From Prosopocoilus inquinatus (lineage: Eukaryota; Arthropoda; Insecta; Coleoptera; Lucanidae), in contig CM069873.1 in assembly GCA_036172665.1 (NCBI GenBank), positions 31,302,001 through 31,366,000 of the forward strand: DNA of 64,000 bases. Direction: 5' to 3'. Shown here piece after piece: positions 53,422 through 64,000 of the stretch. The notes beneath the pieces were generated by a model. That model made no database searches. It was not told the origin of the DNA and saw only the letters and a program-made list of their open reading frames with translations. The translations under genes were made by a program, and so were the position numbers. Position 1 is the first letter of the stretch, and each line of letters begins with the position of its first letter.

Positions 53422-55152
53422 GTAAGCGCCATGTTTCATTGTCCAATTTGTGTTCATTTGGTTTTCACGTGTGTTTACCGCTTGCGGTTGTATATTTCCA
53501 CATTTTTTTCCTTTCTAACAAGTAATCACGGACAGATTGTAATACTGAATTCGCGCAAACCTAGTTTTCGCCTAGCTTAATACTGAAAACGCCGTTCCAA
53601 TCTCGACTCGCGTCACGACGGTGTTGCGCGAAGCGTCCCGCTTTTGCAATTTCGGAAATTTCCGGACTACCCTTTCGACGTCACACTTCTCTGAGGAAGC
53701 GTAAGATTATTCCATCTTTTCCAGAAAGATGAATCCTGGCAACGCGTTTCGTGACGTCAGATCTCGGAGTGTGATTTTCAGTTTTTTTTTTGCATTTCAC
53801 GGTCATTTTGGTCCTGCGCGTGAGGCGTTTTTTGTAGAAGTAATTATTTCAGAGCGGTTTATGACTATTATGTTAATAATATACGATAAAATTTAGCAAT
53901 TAACATAAAATTGAAACAAGAATAAGAAAAGAAGGAAAGATAATATAAGAAATTCAGTACACTTTTATAGCCTTTGTTTGATGCCAAATTTTAAATAATA
54001 ATGATTCTATTTTATTCAAAGGAAAATTGTCTAATAGAAGAAAGTTTGAGTTTTGAAAATTTCGCCACGAGGAAATTTAAGACGTTACTTCAAACAAACA
54101 AAGTCATGTTCGGAACTGCGCGAGCTTTCTCTCTCATCATATTTATGACACGGTCCACGGTGACGTGGTTATCTTAGGCTAGACGGAATTTCTTGGAAAT
54201 TGCTCAAATTGGAAGCTGCGTTAAAAGCTTTCCTATGACGCATCTCTGATTCAACGATATTTTATTCTGCAAATGCAATGAATGTATTTTATTACTGTGC
54301 ACAATGCAAGCTTGTTATTTTTTTAATTTTGATACGGATAGTACGATCTCATTTCTTGGAACACTTTAAGCTAACTAATGCTTTCGTTTTATAAGCTCCC
54401 AGCTGCGTTTGTTTTATTTTGTATTTTCAAATGAGTAACATTCCGATCTGATTTTGTAATTTACTAATATTACTTAAGTGTATGTACAAAAACGCAAATA
54501 ATTATAATCTAGCTTCTTATAATTCTTATAATTGGGTTTGGTATTTCAGAACTCCAACTCTGATAACCCTGACATTGACCAACTTGCAAATAATCTTTAC
54601 CCTTTCCAGAAGTAACAAAATTTTTGTTATCAGTGCCATCCTTCATCGTTATATCTTTACGTTTCATTACGGAAATCCCCTACGACTACATAATAAATTT
54701 ACGTCCGCAATTAATCCGTAATTTTTAAGCCCCCGTTCGACCTCCGAACTCGTCTCACGGTTTACGGCCTCTGCCAAAACAAGTGGATGGATTTTATATT
54801 GTCGTAAAGAGGAACGATCACGCGGTGGAGACCGTGCAAACTGAAAACAAGTGTCGCGTTCGCGCATAAATTTCTTTATGGTCCACCGTGAAATTTATGA
54901 CCCGGCTAGAGATTCAACCAAATTGAACAATCATCCCGAATTTTGTTAATTTCGAAGTTCGGATCGGATGCGTAAATATTTTATAGGAGACAACGAGGAT
55001 GAGCAATAAAATATATTTGACTGACACAAATCCTCTTCGTCGAAAATCAATAATACCCATGTCCTCTTACATATTTTAATTAATTTCATGCAGCATCTGG
55101 AAAAAAAGGCAAATTAAAAAAAGAGACCAATCAAATACAAACAAAGTACGAA
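53422..55152. other. Non-coding, possibly intronic
   Basis: Follows the candidate donor. GC-richer patches around 53580-53830 and 54740-54900 lack sustained frames. No other exon could be supported. Confidence 0.35.
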
Positions 55153-55514
55153 GTTGGATCTCGATTTTCTTTGTCGGTAACGCGTCTGGTTTGGTGAAAA
55201 CCCAGAAATCGATTTTTCAATTTGTTTTATAGAATTGTCGAAAATGCTTCGCCCTTTCCTCTCTTTCTCGTTTCTCCTCTCCTTGGATTTCAAATGGAAT
55301 GAAAATTTTACTCGCCAGAATATCTCAAATAAGAATGCCCAAACTTTTAAATATGTATAACAAAATATTAAAATTCGTAAAATTTTGCTTACAATACAAT
55401 TTAGTAAAATTTGAAACACAAAAATATATTAAACACGAACGTAAAATTCAGTTTACAATTTCGAAATATTTTAATATAAAAATATATTAACAAAACGCGA
55501 AAATCAGTTTACAA
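55153..55514. repeat. Old dispersed repeat, left part (partner 22364-22671)
   Basis: Shares TTGGATCTCGATTTTCTTTG and following phrases with 22364. Continues after the inserted 311-bp array to about 57040 (CACCAACGCTGACTTTCTTG). Confidence 0.5.
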
Positions 55515-56756
55515 TACAATTACAGAAAAATTTTGTGCAAATCGTTTTTGATTGCAGTGAGAACCTCGAGCAGCCTCTGGACAGCTGTTTCAGCCCTGCT
55601 TGGGGCTTCTTCAGCAGAGACGTAGCTCGACATTCCCACTGCAGACCAAAGACGACTTGCCCAATTTATTCGCAAATGCGATGTAAGAATGATGAACATA
55701 TAAAATAGCGACATCTTACTATCGCTTTTTGACCTAACATTGCAGTAGGATAGACAAATTGAAGCGGCATTTGCTCCTAATGAGTCCCCCATGCAAGGCG
55801 GCCATGCTTGCTGTCAAAGCATAATGAAAATTTTAGAAAAATTTTGTGCAAATCGTTTTTGATTGCAGTGAGAACCTCGAGCAGCCTCTGGACAGCTGTT
55901 TCAGCCCTGCTTGGGGCTTCTTCAGCAGAGACGTAGCTCGACATTCCCACTGCAGACCAAAGACGACTTGCCCAATTTATTCGCAAATGCGATGTAAGAA
56001 TGATGAACAATGATGACAGCAAGCATGGCCGCCTTGCATGGGGGACTCATTAGGAGCAAATCCCGCTTCAATTTGTCTATCCTACTGCAATGTTAGGTCA
56101 AAAAGCGATAGTAAGATGTCGATATTTTATATGTTCATCATTCTTACATCGCATTTGCGAATAAATTGGGCAAGTCGTCTTTGGTCTGCAGTGGGAATGT
56201 CGAGCTACGTCTCTGCTGAAGAAGCCCCAAGCAGGGCTGAAACAGCTGTCCAGAGGCTGCTCGAGGTTCTCACTGCAATCAATAACGATTTGCACAAAAT
56301 TTTTCTAAAATTTTCATTATGCTTTGACAGCAAGCATGGCCGCCTTGCATGGGGGACTCATTAGGAGCAAATCCCGCTTCAATTTGTCTATCCTACTGCA
56401 ATGTTAGGTCAAAAAGCGATAGTAAGATGTCGCTATTTTATATGTTCATCATTCTTACATCGCATTTGCGAATAAATTGGGCAAGTCGTCTTTGGTCTGC
56501 AGTGGGAATGTCGAGCTACGTCTCTGCTGAAGAAGCCCCAAGCAGGGCTGAAACAGCTGTCCAGAGGCTGCTCGAGGTTCTCACTGCAATCAAAAACGAT
56601 TTGCACAAAATTTTTCTAAAATTTTCATTATGCTTTGACAGCAAGTATGGCCGCCTTGCATGGGGGACTCATTAGGAGCAAATCCCGCTTCAATTTGTCT
56701 ATCCTACTGCAATGTTAGGTCAAAAAGCGATAGTAAGATGTCGCTATTTTATATGT
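55515..56756. repeat. 311-bp family: inverted tandem array
   Basis: Minus-orientation units occupy 55515 to about 56010 (ATTTTGTGCAAATCG at 55530 and 55841, spacing 311). Plus-orientation units follow from about 56012 (GACAGCAAGCATGGCCGCC at about 56016, 56327 and 56638, spacing 311). The orientation flips at about 56010. Units are nearly identical, so amplification was recent. Because the array is a large palindrome, about 500 bp on each side could fold back. A 108-codon frame runs through each plus unit, but no feature supports translation. Confidence 0.88.
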
Positions 56757-58274
56757 TAATACAATTACAATTATTTTTTTTTTAAATAAGATCAATTTTC
56801 TTTTTAATTAAGACCGAATGAAATTTTGAAATTTTAAATAAAAATTTTACAAATAATCAAAAATTCAATATTACAAAATAAATACCACTGAAACTATAGG
56901 GTCGAATAGGAAAAAAAAAGATTTCGGGAGAAAGGCGAATATTCAGTATAAAATAAAAAAAAGCTTGTGTTAGAAAATAGCTTTTCTTTACGCATAAAAT
57001 GAATTATCCTTTCAACTCACCAACGCTGACTTTCTTGAAACATAGAATTCGGTTACGATTAAATTGATTACAAAAACAGACACACTGTGAAGAATCTCTT
57101 TCGCGAAATTAGTTACGCACCGAGAAAACTGACTGATTGAAAAATAAAATAAAATAAAAAACATAAACTACAATGAGGGACGTAGCGCGTTGTTCTAAGT
57201 CTAAAGGCTTCACCCGAGGAACTCGGATGATCGATTTCTTGTATGGTCCCGCTCTACTTAGGCACTTTTCACCTCCCTGACTTGCAAAGAAAGGAGAACT
57301 TCATCCGTTCAATCGGTGGCATTTTCCTATGTGTGGAAAATCCTTAATTGAGTGTATAATTAGGAGCAAAAACGACTCGAGCTCAAGGTTCCCTGTTGAA
57401 CACGTGCCGTGCGCATTTAAGTTCCAGGAAATTTCTTCCGGCCCTGCATAATTCATGCCCATTTCTTCTACTGACCTCGTTCATGTTTTAATGCGTTTTA
57501 ATATAAGATGTAATTTAATGGCAACATTTAATTTTATCTATGAAAACATAGCATCTCTACGTACTGAATATTCGAACCTTTACATTCCCAATCACAAACG
57601 AATTAATCGTCGTTTATAACGAACGTTTACATGAACAGACGTGCTCTTTGCACTGCGACGACTTTGGAATTACGGCAATAAAAACCTGAAGGTACAACTG
57701 TCAACATTTCTCTATTAATCAATGTCCAGGAAAGACTGATTTTCTTGCGCCAGAATACAATAGAAACAGTTGTCGAATGTGTGTCTTATATTCAGACAAA
57801 TGCCCGTTTTTATTGCCTATTGTGATGTTTTTATAACACCCGAAGCTTTAAAAGCGTTTGTAAGCAACTGACGTATTATTCAATATTTGTTAATTATTTG
57901 TTTGCATGAAGTGGAAAATAAACTTTTTTTAACTATGGATAACTTTATTTGTACATTAGTGTTACTCTTTTCAGATACGGTCCGACTAGTTACAAAACTG
58001 CATTTCTGTTGGTTCAGTTTTGGATTGATTTCTTTTCGGCCTCAATTCGAGAACTGAGCAAAATTCAATTATCTTTGAAAACTGTGCTTGAAGTGGCACA
58101 GTTTTGAATGGTTCAGACCTCAGTTCGAGTAATGATAAAGCGATTTCTATTGGTTTACGGTTGCAATCCACGAGTTTTCAGAGCATCACTATGCCAGAGC
58201 AATCTTTTAGAAAATTTTTGTCAAGTTGCTTATTGTGAACTCAATTATTAAAGGATTTGTTTTTATTTTGTGAT
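56757..58274. other. Non-coding, right part of old repeat then unassigned DNA
   Basis: 56757 to about 57060 belongs to the dispersed repeat shared with 24.1-24.26 kb. Beyond that no gene or element is recognised. Confidence 0.4.
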
Positions 58275-59767
58275 TATACAGGGAGATTCAGGCAACCTAT
58301 TTATTAAAAGTTTACGGACTTCCTCTTTGCATATTAAAATATAATGTTTCCAATTTTCAGGTACTTCCGTTTGTACCGGAAGTTGCTGTCAACTTTCTTA
58401 TTTTAAATGGAATACCCCACTTTTGTTGAATTTTTGAAATCATGAAATTCTAAAAATGTTTCCTGTAACATATGATACAAGAAAAAGTAGCCGTTTTAAA
58501 GGTATTTCAATTTTGGCCTATAGTTGGCTATACTCATAGGCTTTCAGGTTATACTTAATTTTACACAAAATTGTTTACGGGCTGGTTGAAAAGTAACTTC
58601 TATTCGAACTGATTTCAACCGTCGAAAAGTCATGTTTTTTTAATAGAAGTATATTAGTATATTTTTATACCATAGAAAGCAGAATTAAATGTTCTTTCGA
58701 ACTGTATTGACATTTCCTATACCCATATCTTTCCTTTTTCTTTTAATTCATGATTTTCTCCTTGACACACAAATTTTTTCGCTTTTCTATTGATATCTAT
58801 CATCTGAACTTTTTATTTACATATGCCTCATGTATTAGAAAAATATTAAAAATAATACACAAATTGTTGTTTATAATATTGGCTTTAAGTTGTCCTCAGC
58901 TGTTTTTTATTACTAATAACTTTCTATTTTGTCTAAGTAATACCATATTTTCCACGATGTAACAAATTTTATTATTAACTTCTTGAATTGTCGATTTTTT
59001 TATCGTCAAATACATTTAATATGTCTAGGTTTGAATATTCATTTTCTGGTTCTTCGTAGCAATTAAATTGTTTTTTTTTTTTAATATCTACTAGACAATG
59101 ATTTCAACAATTATAATACCTCAGGTTTTCATAGTCCACTATTTAAAAACAATACCGAAAGACGGATAAAAATTAGGTGTTAAAAAGAAATCGTCGATAA
59201 CGAGTGAACTATAAGAGATAGGTATAGGGAATGCTAATACAAGACGAAAGAACAATTAATCTCGAGTCACGTGATAGAAAAATATACTAGGCGTTCCATT
59301 TAAAAAAACATGACTTTTTGACAGTTGAAATCAGTTCGAATAGAAGTTACTTTTGAACCAGCCTGTAAACAATCAATTGCAAAACTGGGCATGATCTGCA
59401 AGAATGTTACTGTAGCCTACTACAGGCCAAAAATTAGCATCGTGGTGTTTGTTGCACAAAGATGACAATATTATACAAGGTTCTGCAAATCTGAGTTTTT
59501 TTTTTAATGTAAATACCTCTGACACGGTTAATTTTTCTTGTATCACATGTTGCACAAAATATTTTTAGAATTTTAAAAAATGCATTAAAAAATGAGGTAT
59601 TCTATTTAAAATAAGAAAGTAGACAGCACCTCCCGGTATAAGAGGAAGTGCCTGAAAGTTGGAAATATTATATTTTAATAGATCATTATCGCTAACTTAC
59701 AACTGCAAAATATGAAACAGGAATTCAAAGAAGAAGTCCGTAAACTTTTCATGAATCTCCCTGTATA
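58275..59767. mobile_element. 1.49-kb foldback element with ~500-bp arms
   Basis: Ends TATACAGGGAGATTCA and its complement. The arms share AAGTTTACGGACTTC, GGAAATATTATATTTTAA-like blocks, TATTTTAAATGGAATACC, then further in GGCTGGTT.AAAAGTAACTTC, TATTCGAACTGATTTCAAC and AAAAAGTCATGTTTTTTTAA, so homology runs from 58275 to about 58745 and from about 59205 to 59767. The core (about 58750-59200) has only AT-driven frames. Class unknown. Confidence 0.7.
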
Positions 59768-61540
59768 ATATTATAAATTGCTAAAAAAAACTTTTTCTAA
59801 ATCTTCGTTTTATAATTGATGTATAATTTAATCTAAAATTATTAATGGTACCAGAAAAAGAATGTCAGAAAAAATATTTTTAATCCGTAACAAAAAAAAA
59901 AAACTTAGGAGAACATCAATCATATTCCAGAGCCGGGGCGAAAATAAGAACGCCAGAAAGAAAATTAGTTTTCACACCAACTTTCACTATCAATGCGAGG
60001 GAATAAAACGTAAAAATTATTTTTGCATCGGAAGTTAAATCGCAAGGATTGGATTCTGACTGTGGAACATTCATCAGGAGTGAAAATGAAATTATGTCGC
60101 GAATAAATTTTACAGACGGGAATAATCTTAGTCGATTTTGAGATAGACAGTTTGAAAAATGGATTGAACATCCTCAATTTAATAAGGATTTTCTCGCCTT
60201 GATATAACTTCTTATGAGGCGCTCACGGCAAAGCACGGAATTTATTTTATAAATTCATATTTTACGTTAAATATAGTCTCGGCGTTTGATACGATCTTAC
60301 CTCTTATTTATTCCTAGCAGTTCCAAAACAAAAATTCCGAACGGATGATTCTCATTTATATTCATTCTTCGCATCGGTTTGCGTTTGTTTTCATAGAACT
60401 ACTAAAAACTGAAGTACCCTGTCTGAACTATGCTGCGCCCCGAGTTCTTCGCCTCTCACCATGTAAATAAAATTTGGAATGTAGGGAATGATGGAATAGT
60501 ATTATCTATCATATTACATTGACGCATAACATCAATATTCGATATTCGTTCCAACGGTACGTTTGTCAATTTTCTTCCACAAGAAAACTTACTCTTGGAG
60601 CTTCCTTATACATATTTCTACATAATAAAAGAAGTTTCTGCAACAAAACTCAATAACAAATTAAGTTATTTAAATATACCTGATTCTATTATTCACATAC
60701 GAATCGCATACACAAAAATACATAAGGAATTTATTTTTTTTATTTTCTAATAATTTTCTTTGTTATAAAAAAGAAACATGATAGTAGAGGTTCGTAAGTG
60801 AACGAATACAATCACTGAAAATTACCAGAAAATTCCTTTATTTCTGTTCAAAAATTGCCTGTAATTATAATTAATGTTCATTACACGGTGGACAATATAA
60901 CAGGTAATATAACCAGAGCACTCGGCTCTGTTATGGTATGTGCAACAAAGTATAAGATTAATGTCTGAGAGCGATAGCTGAATGCAGGAAGGTAAAATAT
61001 CAACGCGGGAGAGAGAACAGTATTTAATCTTGAAGCGAGTAATAACCACACATCTACCGCACATTAAAGTATTTCTTACAGTTGTGTGCACGTTCCGAAT
61101 GCGCCGTTTGATTACCTGTTTAACCTGCGTGGTCCGTGGTCCATTTTAAACAATTAATCAAAAATTCTAAAAGAATCCTCTAATAAATTAAAAAGAATAA
61201 TGATTTGCTTATTCCAAATTACTTCCAGTCCAATGACATACGTCACAAGATGTTATAATTTCGTGTAAACAATCTCTTTTAATCAATTTTATCATAAAAT
61301 TGAGATATTAAATTACTTGCTGAAATTATCGAGTTGATTTACAAGGATCATTCAGAAAGAAATGGAGACGAACGTGACATTTGAAAGGCCACAAAGAAAG
61401 TTTTGTATCGATTGTACTATTTGTTATAATTATTTGCTGAAAAATGAGTGAAATAAAACTGAGGTACCAAAGAAGAGTGATGATTTTTTATCAAAAGAAG
61501 GCAATGACCCTAAGACGATCGCCGAACGAATAGTGGCCCC
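59768..61540. other. Non-coding, no feature recognised
   Basis: AT-rich host DNA with short frames on both strands, none with recognisable motifs. Confidence 0.4.
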
Positions 61541-61549
61541 TGTCACATC

Positions 61550-61777
61550 AGGTGCTTTCTTTCGCTCACAAAATCGTGATTCAAACGTGTTTTGATTCAA
61601 AAACAGACATTCTTTTCTTTGAATCTCTCTATTTTTAAAACTTGTTTGAATTGAATTATTTTTGTTTACAAATGAACTGTCAAAAATTCAAATCAGGTGT
61701 TTTGTTGCAACAACTACGAAATTCAGGTCCAAAATATTACAAACACGATTCAAACTTTTAAGCGAAAGAAAGCACCT
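61550..61777. mobile_element. 228-bp MITE nested in the outer element
   Basis: Inverted ends AGGTGCTTTCTTTCGCT and its exact complement, with inner arms containing CGTGATTCAAAC/GTTTGAATCGTG. It is flanked by ATC on both sides (61547-61549, 61778-61780), and removing one ATC restores the outer arm sequence. Confidence 0.7.
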
Positions 61778-62055
61778 ATCATTAGTCAGATTGATCAAAC
61801 TAGACTGACAAACTAAATTAATGACATCACATGACGTCATGGAAGATATTTGAGGAAAGTTTCTAAATTTTAAACTTGCCTTATATTTGGTAGATTTGAA
61901 CGCACAAAAAGAGATGCGAAACGAAAGTTCCCTCTTTTTATGTTTCTTATGTTACTAACGCAAAACCAAATAAGGCCAACACAACCACTGCCTTTTTTCT
62001 ATCCATTTTTGCGTAACGTTTTTAAAATGACGATTTCCAACAAAAATTTAACAGA

Positions 62056-62212
62056 TAGAACAGCGACATCCCACGATCGCTTTTTTGAGCTGACATTGCA
62101 ATAGGATAGACAAATTGAAGCGGATTTGCTCCTAATAAGTCCCCATGTAAGGCGGCCATGCTTGCTGTCAAAGCATAATGAAAGTTTAAAAACGATTTGC
62201 AACAAATTTTTT
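62056..62212 (-). repeat. 311-bp repeat family fragment
   Basis: GCGACATCCCACGATCGC, GACATTGCAATAGGATAGAC, TGAAGCGGATTTGCTCC, GGCGGCCATGCTTGCTGTCA and AAAAACGATTTGCAAC are family landmarks. The copy is internally deleted after TAATGAAAGTTTA. Confidence 0.75.
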
Positions 62213-62347
62213 TAAAAAACAAAATTTGGTCAAATTTCTAGTGCTGGTGTGACAGTGCAGTTTGACGAAATAACGAATTTAATAAGTTTTGACGTCGTTG
62301 ATGTAGTTTGTCAGTCCAGTTTAATCAAACTGACTAATGATGTGACA

Positions 62348-64000
62348 AAAGCTGAAGACGCAGATGAATCAAACTATTTGAAAATTAAATTATGTTGTGA
62401 ACAATTTCGGAGAAGAAGGAAATCAGTATAGGATGATCTAAAGTCTAATCGACCAATCAGTCCTTGGACAATGAACTGCTATTAGAGAATGTAGAAGAAT
62501 GAAGAAGGCAGTATGAGAGAAAGTGGCTTTACTGAATTAAGTCATTATGTCATTCAAAAAGCTGAAGAAATATCTTAGTTACGTTAATTCCTGCAAAGTT
62601 AGTAAAGCTTGACTCTGTATTAGAAGGTTGCCTTGATCAGCGGAGGGTACAAAGGAAGCGTATCTCGTTACGTCACGTCACGTCACGTGTAAATTTCATT
62701 GGGCACATCAACGAGATTTTTGCTTTATTTGATCAATAGGAGCACATACATTTCTAGTGAATTAGATTAAGCTTTAGCTTTGTGTGACGTCATTTCAAAC
62801 TCCATATTAAATGGGAACGAGGCAACCTGCTAGATGCCATGTCAGTTTCAGCAACATTGAATTCCTGGACATATACAGAGATCTGGTGGCAAGTTTCGCC
62901 GAAGAATCTGTCAACTGTCACGAGGTAGTTCTCTGATGAAGAAGGCATACGAACGAAGAACCGTAAATGGAAGGCCGTAATAGCAACGGAGCAAAAGAGA
63001 CGAAACTAGAACTGATATTTGATGTAAAAATTTCATGAAACATTTTATTAAATATTTTATCGAAATATTTCGTGAAATACATATATCACTCTCAATGAAA
63101 TATATTGTAACCTCATTTTTTATTGTCAATTATTTTGCTAAATTTTTCAAATGAACCAAAATATTATAGAGAATTAAATTTGAAATGTCGTAATAATTAT
63201 TCTGTGTTCAGTGTCACAGCGTTTTTAAAATAACTAACGAGATAAATTCTTGTAAAAATGAGATAAAAATATAAAGTTTATAAAACAAAAGAATATTAAA
63301 TATAATTAAATATGTAACATAATTATCTCTATAAACTTATGTGTAAGTTTAACTGCTACTTTATGTTCAACTATGTTCAACTAGTTCATCACGACCGTTG
63401 CGATGTTGATGATACCATCCAAATCCAAACCATGCGCAGGCGCGCAGATACTTTTTGCGCGGCAAATTTTAAATAAGTTTCATGAAATTTCTGAATGCTA
63501 CGAAATATTTCAATGAAATGAAATTTATGCGAAATATTTCATCTGAAATGTTTCAGCTTTACAACACTAATTTGAAGCGGATTCCTCTGTGAAAACAAGA
63601 AAACTATTTACACTTGTGACCCGCGCTACTTCGCAAACTAATTACCTCTGTTTTTAATGCAGAAACGGTTTAACCGCTCTGAAGAATTTGCTCAGAACAA
63701 ATCAGATGCAACTTAAGGCATAAAAGATTCCAGATACACTGTATTTTAGAATTTTGCACCATAATTATGCACAAATTCTGGGGAGACCACACACATGTGT
63801 GTTCACCTTAATGTGTCGAAACGATAATGACGGTCGGAACGTAGAATCAGAGAGGCCGGAAACGGTTTCTTAAGAGCAAAATGGCGAACCAATCCGGATA
63901 TAGAGCGTGAATAGCGTCAAAACAAGAGTCCTGATTTCAAACGACGTCACTTTTCAGTCGTAATGTTACTTCCTTATTAACATACCACACGTGATTGTCG
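62348..64000. other. Non-coding; small GTCAC repeat and GAAATATTTC-rich stretches
   Basis: A (GTCAC)n run at about 62670-62690. Two stretches (about 63030-63110 and 63475-63560) rich in GAAATATTTC/ATGAAAT phrases may be ends of an unresolved repeat. No gene recognised. Confidence 0.4.

Larger units (their letters stand above)
61541..62347. mobile_element. Inverted-repeat element carrying two younger insertions
   Basis: The outer arms read TGTCACATC...ATTAGTCAG, GATCAAACTAGACTGACAAA at the left and the complement at the right (TTTGTCAGTCCAGTTTAATC, AACTGACTAATGATGTGACA). The left arm is interrupted by the MITE at 61550-61777, and the core by a 311-bp family fragment at 62056-62212. A 60-codon frame (62249-62431) overlaps the right arm and has no support. 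Confidence 0.6.

Noticed and set aside
56038..56675. Two 108-codon frames in the 311-bp array
   Set aside because: They repeat because the units repeat; no start context, promoter or protein similarity, and diverged copies break the frame.
1..64000. CRISPR arrays or bacterial operon features
   Set aside because: Window is eukaryotic; tandem repeats present lack spacer structure of CRISPR.

Overview
The window is AT-rich, intron-era eukaryotic DNA, most likely from an insect or another arthropod. The support is indirect: mariner, Penelope-like and LINE relics, a tRNA-derived SINE, many small inverted-repeat elements, and a Polinton whose proteins resemble those annotated in insect genomes. 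No host gene can be read in full. One 72-bp stretch (53350-53421) looks like a host exon coding for a membrane segment. Everything else outside the Polinton is intergenic or intronic sequence full of transposon relics.

Layout. 1-31 kb: a palindromic MITE (1.54-1.76 kb); a three-deep nest in which a Penelope-like relic sits in a mariner that sits in a LINE (2.6-6.3 kb); an A-rich low-complexity block (10.7-11.9 kb); a tRNA-derived SINE (12.3 kb); two abutting Harbinger-like MITEs (15.4-15.7 kb); a pair of related repeats at 17.2 and 30.4 kb; several 0.4-1.4 kb inverted-repeat elements; and copies of a 311-bp repeat family.

31048-50538: an essentially complete Polinton/Maverick of 19,491 bp. 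It has a perfect 6-bp target duplication (AGCCTC), matching terminal inverted repeats that are each a 90-bp hairpin, and both replication and virion genes. The protein-primed DNA polymerase B (one 62-nt intron, one frameshift) reads rightward. All other genes read leftward: retroviral-type integrase, an unknown 127-aa protein, a 408-aa coiled-coil protein, packaging ATPase, a small Pro-rich spliced gene, a 564-aa Ser/Thr/Pro-rich protein, two unknown proteins, double-jelly-roll major capsid, penton-like minor capsid (interrupted), adenain-like protease, pVI/mu-like basic protein, PLA2-like protein, and a 285-aa protein whose start codon appears to be assembled by splicing. Together these genes could supply integration, self-replication, capsid assembly, genome packaging, maturation and entry. 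The broken polymerase, penton and integrase show that this copy is decaying. Short introns and TATA boxes indicate nuclear Pol II expression.

The most unusual sequence is just inside the left terminus. An array of roughly fifty 11-bp units runs there, nearly every one carrying the extended nuclear-receptor half-site TCAAGGTCA on the minus strand, directly upstream of the polymerase gene. A 602-bp duplication of one Polinton promoter plus first exon, with a 60-nt insert copied from 3.8 kb away, is also notable.

50.5-64 kb: more inverted-repeat elements (51.95, 58.3 and 61.5 kb), the candidate host exon, and an inverted tandem array of the 311-bp family (55.5-56.76 kb).
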